Positions 58,412-64,000 of a stretch of 64,000 bases of DNA are shown piece after piece (within the stretch, counting starts at the first letter, position 1; the number at the start of each line of letters is the position of its first letter). The notes beneath the pieces were generated by a model. The model did no database searches, was not told where the DNA came from, and saw nothing but the letters and a program-made list of their open reading frames with translations. The translations under genes were made by a program, and so were the position numbers. The stretch comes from Rivularia sp. PCC 7116 (GTDB lineage Bacteria; Cyanobacteriota; Cyanobacteriia; Cyanobacteriales; Nostocaceae), in the NCBI RefSeq assembly GCF_000316665.1, contig NC_019678.1, positions 3,100,001-3,164,000 of the forward strand. The letters are read 5' to 3'.

Positions 58412-59251
58412 ATGACAAAAACCGCTGACATCAGCAGTAAAAGAATTATTAGCCTCTCACCAGAAAACTGGGTGAAATGGGTAACTCAAATCCCCGACAT
58501 TACAGCAACCGAAATTCTCGACTCCGAATTTCAATGGATAAGCAGAGAATCCGACGTACTCATCCGCGCTCAAAGCGATCAATACGGGGAATTTCTAGCT
58601 CTCAAGGAGTTACAATTGCGCTATAAAGCCGAAATGCCTAAACGAATGCGGGCGTATATCTCATTAGCAGAAGAAAAATATAATCTTCCCGTTTATCCCG
58701 TATTAATTAACATTCTCAAAGTCAGCGAAACAGAAATACCTACAACCTACCAATCAGAATTTGCCGGAATAACAGCACGTCAAGATTATCGCGTAATTAA
58801 CCTATGGGAAGTTGATGCTAATCTCGCATTTGAGGAAAACTTATCTTCTTTACTACCATTCGTGCCAATTCTTAAAGATGGTGCAGAAGAATCAACCATA
58901 CAGCAAGCATTACAAAAGCTTCGCGCTGATGAGAATTTAAACCAGCTAGAAACAGTTTTAGCTTTCTTTGCTACCTTCGTATTAGATAGCGCACTTGTTC
59001 AACAAATAATGAGGTGGGATATGGCAATATTAACCGAATCTCCTTGGTATCAGCAGATTTTAGGAGAAGGTGAAAGAAGAGGAATAATATCTGGTATCGA
59101 ACTTGATTTAGAAATCAAATTCGGCTCAGAAGGATTGCAATTAATGCCACAAATCTCTCAAATTACCAATTTAGAAGAGTTAAAGGTGATTCAAAGAGGT
59201 GTAAAAACTGTTAATTCTTTAGAAGAATTACAAAGATTAATCAATTTTTAG
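58412..59251 (+). CDS. Rpn-family (PD-(D/E)XK) nuclease-like protein
   Basis: The 279-residue protein resembles cyanobacterial Rpn/transposase-associated proteins: the N-terminal nuclease core with SDVLIRAQSDQYGEFLALKE (acidic residue followed by E-x-K-like ALKELQL) and KRMRAYISLAEEKYNLPVYP, then a helical C-terminal domain ending in LEELKVIQRGVKTVNSLEEL. Rpn nucleases are thought to promote recombination and may act in phage defence. The active site is weakly conserved by eye, so activity is uncertain. Confidence 0.7.
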   Translation: MTKTADISSKRIISLSPENWVKWVTQIPDITATEILDSEFQWISRESDVLIRAQSDQYGEFLALKELQLRYKAEMPKRMRAYISLAEEKYNLPVYPVLINILKVSETEIPTTYQSEFAGITARQDYRVINLWEVDANLAFEENLSSLLPFVPILKDGAEESTIQQALQKLRADENLNQLETVLAFFATFVLDSALVQQIMRWDMAILTESPWYQQILGEGERRGIISGIELDLEIKFGSEGLQLMPQISQITNLEELKVIQRGVKTVNSLEELQRLINF

Positions 59252-59284
59252 CAGAAAGTTACCGATTTAAAAAAACCGCAGAGA

Positions 59285-59430
59285 GAAGCCACTGCGTTGT
59301 GCGGGTTCCCCGCGTTGTAGCAAGTAGCGCGCAGAGAGCGCAGAGGAAAGAAACTTAGGGAGAGAAGCAATTAATTAATATCTCTCCTCTGCGAAACTTT
59401 GCGAAACCTCCGCGTACCTTGGCGTTTCCC
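59285..59430. repeat. Interspersed repeat (CTCTGCG / CCTCCGCG)
   Basis: GCGCAGAGAGCGCAGAGG near 59319-59345 and CTCCTCTGCGAAACTTTGCG with AACCTCCGCGTACCTT near 59384-59420 are the two arms of a common cyanobacterial repeat. The same type of sequence appears in the intein linker at 268-310. Confidence 0.65.
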
Positions 59431-59438
59431 AAGATAAG

Positions 59439-60257
59439 TTAATCAAAATCACCAGCAAACCTTCTTACTGCTGTAATCAAATCATCCGGAGTCCCAATAT
59501 CCAAATAACTACCATCTACAAAAGCTTCCGCTTCCACTTGCAAGCCTTTACTAATAGCAGCTTGAATTACATTACCAATCGGAATTTCCGGCAAATTTGG
59601 TAAATTAATATCTTCTTTAACAGCAATTAAATACTCGTGTAGAAACTCAGTAAACTTAGGTTTCCAAACAGCAATTGCCCACATAAAACGTAAATCTGTC
59701 TGTGGTGGCTTTTCAATTATTGAACGAACCTTACCCGCATCATCAAAATCAACCATCCCCGCTTTTTGAGGCTTATCGGTAGGAAATAGCCCCAAAACTA
59801 CATCAGCATTATTTGATTCCAAACGTTTCAATATTTTTATATAAGCATCTTGAGGTTCAAACAAAATATCGGGAAAACCCAACGCCACCACAGCATCTTT
59901 TACAAAAGCATAAGCACTATCTAAAGTAAAAGGAACCCCATAAGGTAAACCCATGATTAGATATCCTAAATTCATCGCCAGCATTTCACCATCACCAAAA
60001 TATGCTGGAATATCCCACTTCCCCGCACGCAAAATAAAATAAGCTTTATCAATACCTGCTAGCTGCATTTTTTCCAGCAAGTAGTGAGAAACAACTTTAG
60101 GACGTAAATTATTTTGATTATTGTTTTGATTATTTATTTCAATATCACCGTCACCTCGAAAACCTACGGGATATAATTCCTTACTCAAAGGCAAAGGAGA
60201 AATCCGCGTAGCCTTTCCACCAGCAGGGATTAATCCGATAAGAGAACGTTTTTTCAT
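59439..60257 (-). CDS. Sugar-nucleotidyltransferase-like protein
   Basis: The 272-residue protein has the nucleotidyltransferase N-terminus LIPAGGKATRISPLPLSKEL, close to the GxGxRLxP...KPL motif of glucose-1-phosphate thymidylyltransferases, plus DVVLGLFPTDKPQKAGMVDF and FVDGSYLDIGTPDDLITAVR. It likely activates a sugar phosphate. Residues about 41-51 (INNQNNNQNNL) look like a small repeat expansion. The sugar is unknown; the GH15-like gene is 1.2 kb away on the other strand. Confidence 0.82.
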   Translation of the reverse strand: MKKRSLIGLIPAGGKATRISPLPLSKELYPVGFRGDGDIEINNQNNNQNNLRPKVVSHYLLEKMQLAGIDKAYFILRAGKWDIPAYFGDGEMLAMNLGYLIMGLPYGVPFTLDSAYAFVKDAVVALGFPDILFEPQDAYIKILKRLESNNADVVLGLFPTDKPQKAGMVDFDDAGKVRSIIEKPPQTDLRFMWAIAVWKPKFTEFLHEYLIAVKEDINLPNLPEIPIGNVIQAAISKGLQVEAEAFVDGSYLDIGTPDDLITAVRRFAGDFD

Positions 60258-60365
60258 AGTAGACAGAGATGGGGAGACAAGGAGAACAACTATAATTAGT
60301 AATTTACTACTTGCGACTCGCTACTCATAACTCCTAACTCCTAATTCCTAACTGTTCACTGAAAA

Positions 60366-60411
60366 AAATATCCCCCTTTCTCGGCGCATTGCTAAGCAGA
60401 AAAAGGAGGCT
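60366..60411 (-). terminator. Possible terminator of the DUF1232 gene
   Basis: On the minus strand GCCTCCTTTTTCTG pairs with GAGAAAGGGGGAT across a loop of about 20 bases and is followed by seven T residues. The stem is imperfect. Confidence 0.45.
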
Positions 60412-60437
60412 ATAATCATTTTATTTCGCTATAGAAA

Positions 60438-60755
60438 CTATTTTACAGAAACAGCATCAACATCAATAGTACCTTTGCTTGTAGTAGTATCTTCAGAAGT
60501 ATTAGCTGCTGTTTCTGAATCTGTAACTCCCCTGCGTGCTTTAAAGCCTTCGATAAGCAATTGTGAGAATTCGCTAACTAATAGTGTTAACAGAAAAACG
60601 TCGTCAATTTGTCCGACAATCGGGAAAATATCCGGAATCACATCCAGCGGACTAACAAAATATACTAAAGTTCCCAAAAGTACCCACCAGCGGTACTTGG
60701 GATTGCGAATCAAACCACGATACCATTCGTAAACTGATTGAATTGAGAAATTCAT
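60438..60755 (-). CDS. DUF1232 (YkvA-type) membrane protein
   Basis: The 105-residue protein has the family motif LVYFVSPLDVIPDIFPIVGQ followed by IDDVFLLTLLVSEF, with one or two hydrophobic spans, then a Ser/Thr-rich tail (residues about 75-105). Function is unknown across the family. It is a single gene with a possible terminator downstream. Confidence 0.9.
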   Translation of the reverse strand: MNFSIQSVYEWYRGLIRNPKYRWWVLLGTLVYFVSPLDVIPDIFPIVGQIDDVFLLTLLVSEFSQLLIEGFKARRGVTDSETAANTSEDTTTSKGTIDVDAVSVK

Positions 60756-60977
60756 ATTTTTAACCTCAACATACCTTTAATTTTGACAAAATATGACCTA
60801 AACTTCCTGTGGGAATAACCGCCCTATTATGGTATGGAATATGCTACCGAATTCCAGTCAGTTTGGCAAAACTCCAATATAGGATAGTTCACAAAAATGT
60901 AGAACTTGTGCATTAATCTCTAAAATTAAAGTGGTGTGAAATATTTGGTTGAGGATGAACGGAGGAGACTATAAGCC

Positions 60978-61763
60978 ATGAATATTGAAGATATTGTACG
61001 TAAGATAGGTCCTGTAGTGTGGCCTTTGCTTTTTTTCTCGATTTTATCTTTAAGCGTAATTTTCGAGCGACTATGGTTTTGGCTAAGAATTTTAACTCAA
61101 GAAAGAAAGATTGTTGACCGCGTATTAGATGCAGCTCGTGATGATTGGGGGGTAGCTACCGAAATTGCCGAACGAGCAGATCGTCAACCTATAGGCAGGT
61201 TTCTCTATGCGCCTTTAAGTTTACCAAGAAGAGACTCCGAAACTTTTAGATTGGCACTTGAATCAACGGCAGAAAACGAATTAGCTTTGATGCGTCGCGG
61301 CGAAAAAGTTTTAGAGTTGGTAATTGCCGTTGCTCCTTTGTTGGGATTATTTGGTACAGTTTGGGGTTTGATTCAATCTCTTGAATCAATTAAAATTTCC
61401 GATTTAGGTACGGAAGCTAGTGCCGGAGTCACTACTGGTATTGGTGAATCGCTATACAGTACCGCGGCTGGACTTGTAGTTGCGATCGTCAGCTTAATTT
61501 TCTATCGATACTTTCAAGCTTTATTAGTTAATCAAGTCAAAGTTTTTCGTCAGGCTGGGAATGAAATGGAGCTGCTTTATCGCCAGTTTCCTCCAACTGA
61601 TACTAATCTAAGACCTACTCGTAAAGCCCTATCTGAAGTAATTGTAGGAGAAAAAGATACCAAGCAGGAAAATACTAAAAGCCCCCGTAAGCGAGGGAAA
61701 AACAAGTTTTCCGAACCTCCTCAAACAACAGAATCTGAATCACCTGAATCTGAAGATAAGTAA
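60978..61763 (+). CDS. exbB: ExbB/TolQ proton-channel protein
   Basis: ExbB with ExbD forms an inner-membrane proton-driven motor that energises TonB-type transporters or Tol. The 261-residue protein shows three spans (about 12-32, 115-135, 160-182), with VAPLLGLFGTVWGLIQSLES and GITTGIGESLYSTAAGLVVA-like sequence typical of the family. The C-terminus is a charged Lys/Glu/Pro-rich tail. exbD follows 179 bases downstream. Confidence 0.92.
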   Translation: MNIEDIVRKIGPVVWPLLFFSILSLSVIFERLWFWLRILTQERKIVDRVLDAARDDWGVATEIAERADRQPIGRFLYAPLSLPRRDSETFRLALESTAENELALMRRGEKVLELVIAVAPLLGLFGTVWGLIQSLESIKISDLGTEASAGVTTGIGESLYSTAAGLVVAIVSLIFYRYFQALLVNQVKVFRQAGNEMELLYRQFPPTDTNLRPTRKALSEVIVGEKDTKQENTKSPRKRGKNKFSEPPQTTESESPESEDK

Positions 61764-61942
61764 TTCTTTACAACTCGTAATTAGTAATACAAACTCCACA
61801 CACTGCGTAAACTTAGTCATCTGCAACGCCGTGTTTTTTCTTTATAAGTTTACGCCCGCACTTGCTATTACTTTGAGCGGCAATAAAAAGTACCTGCCTT
61901 CAATACGATTCATATTCCTAACAATGTAGTGAAAATCAACAG

Positions 61943-62692
61943 ATGAAAATAAATCTAAATAATCCAACCGAAGAAGTTCAAGTTCAAATTATTCCGTTAA
62001 TCGACGTTGTTTTCTGCATTTTGGTATTCTTTATTTTGGCATCTTTACAATTTACTCGCCAACAATCCATTAACATCGATTTACCCCAAGCTAACACTGC
62101 GACATCTAGCGTACAGCCGCAGACAGAACGAGAAATTTTACCCGTAACTATTGATGCAGTCGGTCAAATTTATGTAGAAAAAAATCCGGTACAGCCACAG
62201 CAATTAGGAGGTATTTTAAAGAACTACCTAGCAGAAAATCCGAAAGGAACTTTAGTGCTATATGCTTCGCGATCGGCTACTTACAATGATGTAATTGAAA
62301 TCTTAGATCTGCTGCGACAAGTGGGTGGTGACAGGGTATCTTTAGCAATTATACCTGGCTCTGAAGAACAGCCTGCAAATCCATTGCAGCCAATCCCCAC
62401 TTTACCTATCAATCCTGGCGCTACACCTGGTGGAGCATTGCCATTCCCAAATACTTCACCGCTTTCTCCTAATTTACCCCAAAATAATCCTAACCTTAAC
62501 TTACCCCCCGGCAGTACTCAACTACCTATTCCTACTATTCCCAATCAACCCCAAACCGGGCAAGGAACTCCTCCTAGAATTCCTAGCGGAAATACTAGAA
62601 CAGTTCCTCCCGCATCCGCACCCACGACGGCACCAGCACCTCAAACAACTGTTGCACCAGCTGCGCCTAGCGGCACTAATCCTAGTCCTTAA
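61943..62692 (+). CDS. exbD: ExbD/TolR protein with Pro-rich C-terminal tail
   Basis: The 249-residue protein begins with the ExbD pattern VQVQIIPLIDVVFCILVFFI containing the essential membrane Asp (Asp21), then a periplasmic domain to about residue 135. The C-terminal about 110 residues are Pro/Asn/Thr-rich and repetitive (PNTSPLSPNLPQNNPNLNLP, then ending PAPQTTVAPAAPSGTNPSP). Such a tail is unusual and could span to the outer layer, doing part of TonB's job; no tonB gene is adjacent. It forms an operon with exbB. Confidence 0.88.
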   Translation: MKINLNNPTEEVQVQIIPLIDVVFCILVFFILASLQFTRQQSINIDLPQANTATSSVQPQTEREILPVTIDAVGQIYVEKNPVQPQQLGGILKNYLAENPKGTLVLYASRSATYNDVIEILDLLRQVGGDRVSLAIIPGSEEQPANPLQPIPTLPINPGATPGGALPFPNTSPLSPNLPQNNPNLNLPPGSTQLPIPTIPNQPQTGQGTPPRIPSGNTRTVPPASAPTTAPAPQTTVAPAAPSGTNPSP

Positions 62693-62705
62693 GGAGATCC
62701 AAGAA

Positions 62706-62800
62706 ATAAAATGTCCCAACCGTTTTACAAATATTCCGGTCAAAACCTAGATATACTGGGGTGTCGCCTGAAAGGCGACACTGACGGTGGGACATTTTAT
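62706..62800 (+). repeat. Nested palindromes after exbD (possible terminator or element)
   Basis: ATAAAATGTCCCAACCG (62706-62722) pairs with CGGTGGGACATTTTAT (62785-62800). Inside is a perfect 9-bp stem, GTGTCGCCT with AGGCGACAC and a GAA loop (62761-62781). The inner stem begins about 70 bases after the exbD stop; no long T run follows. Confidence 0.7.
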
Positions 62801-62839
62801 TATCTGTAAGTGCCTTAGTAAAACAAATCGGTTTCTTAC

Positions 62840-63013
62840 TATTAGCTCCTAACTCGCCATTGGTGAAACAGTTACGGTGACAAAGCAGTGTCCTTGGGGA
62901 GCTACTCTCGTGCGTAGTTGCATCAACAGCGCGCACGGGCAGGGAGTTTCTGCCTCAGTTCCTATAACTGTACTTGTTCCTCCTGAAGAACTACTTGCCA
63001 CTCCTAGCTTTTA
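62840..63013 (+). other. Unexplained GC-richer block, possible ORF relic or structured RNA
   Basis: This stretch looks GC-richer than its surroundings. On plus an open frame without a good start reads ETVTVTKQCPWGATLVRSC, INSAHGQGVSASVPITVLV and PPEELLATPSF before TAA at about 63013. The DNA also folds: CGTGCG and CGCACG flank TTG-CAT-CAA. I do not recognise it. Low-complexity or repeat origin seems unlikely. Confidence 0.4.
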
Positions 63014-63161
63014 ACTTCCTTTAACCCGATTGTAGTCAATCCTTCTATCTAGCGGAAACTCCCAAACGCTATAATAATCATCAATCTCCCATGTCCGATT
63101 TTCTGTTTGAAAACCGAATATTTGCTAGCTTCTTTCCATTGATTTTATAGGAGTTGTTCAA

Positions 63162-63527
63162 ATGAATATCGCGACACTTTTGATTGCCTGGTTAATAACA
63201 GCCATTAGCTTTTTAGTTATCAGCAAAATTCCATTGATAGGAGTTGAAGTTGATTCTTTAAAAAAGAGCTTCATTTCAGCCGCTGTTCTTGGTATTGTGA
63301 CTGTATTAGTTAAACCAATTTTAAAATTAATTTTTGCAATACCAAATCTTCTCACGCTAACTTTATTTCAAGGTATTTTTACCTTTATTATTTCCGTAAT
63401 TTGTTTCGGGATTGCAGCTTTTTTAGTACAAGGATTCCGCTTACGTTACGGAATTTGGAGCGCAATAATGGGAGCGCTAACACTCTCAGTTGTTAGCAGC
63501 TTAATTTACTCTGTTTTACCTCTTTAA
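63162..63527 (+). CDS. Holin-superfamily IV (PF04020-type) membrane protein
   Basis: The 121-residue protein has four membrane spans with IATLLIAWLITAISFLVISK, ISAAVLGIVTVLVKPILKLI, LFQGIFTFIISVICFGIAAF and IWSAIMGALTLSVVSSLIYS. This four-span pattern matches a widely distributed holin-like family with no proven holin role in cyanobacteria. It lies between the unexplained block and thf1. Confidence 0.82.
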   Translation: MNIATLLIAWLITAISFLVISKIPLIGVEVDSLKKSFISAAVLGIVTVLVKPILKLIFAIPNLLTLTLFQGIFTFIISVICFGIAAFLVQGFRLRYGIWSAIMGALTLSVVSSLIYSVLPL

Positions 63528-63580
63528 GCTCTAAAGTTAGGAGTAATAAACCTCGATTTATCTCCTAACTTATTTATGAG

Positions 63581-64000
63581 TCATTCTTGGCTCGGAGGGG
63601 AAACTTTAGTCTCAGATTTCTGAGCGCGTTGCTCGCGTCTTTTACGATCTGCTGCAATCATATCTGCCATTACTATGGCAGCTTGTGCCATTTTGTCTAA
63701 GTTAGAGCGGTATAAATCTAAATCTTTGCTCAACTTGTCTTCCGATAAATTCAAGCCTGCTGCGATAGTTTTCAAAGCTTCATTGCGGAGTTTTTCGTCT
63801 TTAACCATTTCTGGATCTGACGATTCCAATAAAGTATATAAACCAATTGCAAATAAACGACTGTATTTAAACGAAGAATTGTTCGCGATACCTTCTAATA
63901 ATCCTTGTAATTCAGAATCATTAGCTAAGCGTCGCTGACTTAAATCGCTAACTAAATCTTTTCCCGTTGTGCTTTTAGCTAAATCTTCCAACCTTTTAGC
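63581..64000 (-). CDS. thf1: Thf1/Psb29 photosystem II biogenesis protein, C-terminal part (5' end off window)
   Basis: The frame is open to the right edge, so only the last about 140 residues are present: LEDLAKSTTGKDLVSDLSQR, LQGLLEGIANNSSFKYSRLF, IGLYTLLESSDPEMVKDEKL and MAQAAIVMADMIAADRKRRE. This matches Thf1/Psb29, which is needed for photosystem II and FtsH function and thylakoid formation. It ends with a charged, Gln/Ser/Pro tail. Confidence 0.9.
   Translation of the reverse strand, partial: AKRLEDLAKSTTGKDLVSDLSQRRLANDSELQGLLEGIANNSSFKYSRLFAIGLYTLLESSDPEMVKDEKLRNEALKTIAAGLNLSEDKLSKDLDLYRSNLDKMAQAAIVMADMIAADRKRREQRAQKSETKVSPPSQE

Noticed and set aside
62682-62936. 84-residue minus frame across the exbD 3' region
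   Set aside because: It crosses two palindromes and the end of exbD and has no consistent coding signal; the block beneath it is reported as unexplained instead.

Overview
This window looks like chromosome of a filamentous, probably heterocyst-forming (Nostocales-type) cyanobacterium. The grounds are the psbD-psbC pair, ycf4, a Thf1/Psb29 end, an AcsF cyclase with heme oxygenase and HemN, a minCDE cluster, many GCGATCGC (HIP1) octamers inside genes, and dozens of short tandem heptamer tracts (CCAATTA, GGGCATT, AACAGTG and similar) between genes. The DNA is AT-rich by eye. No tRNA, rRNA, CRISPR array or replication origin was recognised. The genus is not resolved.

Layout. 1-3.6 kb: the C-terminal half of a SNF2 helicase interrupted in its Walker A motif by a mini-intein, a SWIM zinc-finger partner, a small TCD1-like protein and an ankyrin relic. 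3.6-9.5 kb: psbC/psbD divergent from ycf4, a lipoprotein cyclophilin and a ketoacyl synthase. 9.5-15.5 kb: repeat-rich DNA, a folate/biopterin-type transporter, a carotenoid oxygenase and an exported HEAT-repeat protein. 16-24 kb: a tetrapyrrole locus (hemN and heme oxygenase on minus, acsF on plus, two small uncharacterised genes between), a CYP120-like P450 and a glutamate-type dehydrogenase. 24-27 kb: an SH3b protein and a small decaying island (HicB-like relic, DUF2281-MazF toxin-antitoxin pair, TPR-gene relic), then an unknown membrane protein. 27-35 kb: a four-carbon acid sugar kinase, minC-minD-minE, an exported unknown protein and fmt. 35-42 kb: small conserved unknowns, ahcY and an MscS channel. 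42-49 kb: two GT4 glycosyltransferases, a secreted beta-propeller with an EF-hand-like loop, and pyrB. 49-54 kb: a truncated ISL3 transposase, thioredoxin, a recombinase-domain-only protein, a four-CBS protein and mgtE. 55-64 kb: a very large phosphorylase-kinase/GH15-like protein, an Rpn-type nuclease, a nucleotidyltransferase, a DUF1232 protein, exbB-exbD, a holin-superfamily membrane protein and the C-terminal part of thf1.

How the genes relate. psbD/psbC, ycf4 and thf1 serve photosystem build-up. The hemN/ho/acsF group matches the known low-oxygen tetrapyrrole enzymes of cyanobacteria, but is split into two divergent units with two unknown small genes inside. minCDE is a complete division-site module. 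Most other genes are single housekeeping or accessory genes separated by repeats.

The most distinctive features are the repeats. Several MITE-like families with terminal inverted repeats are present in two or more copies, and one element is nested in another. Heptamer tracts begin exactly at, or supply, the stop codons of several genes, and repeat-like DNA has entered coding sequence in the intein linker and probably in the ketoacyl synthase. I did not find a convincing entirely new multi-gene system. The best candidates for unknown biology are the two small genes in the tetrapyrrole locus, the unexplained block near 62.85-63.0 kb, and the recombinase-domain-only protein next to thioredoxin.
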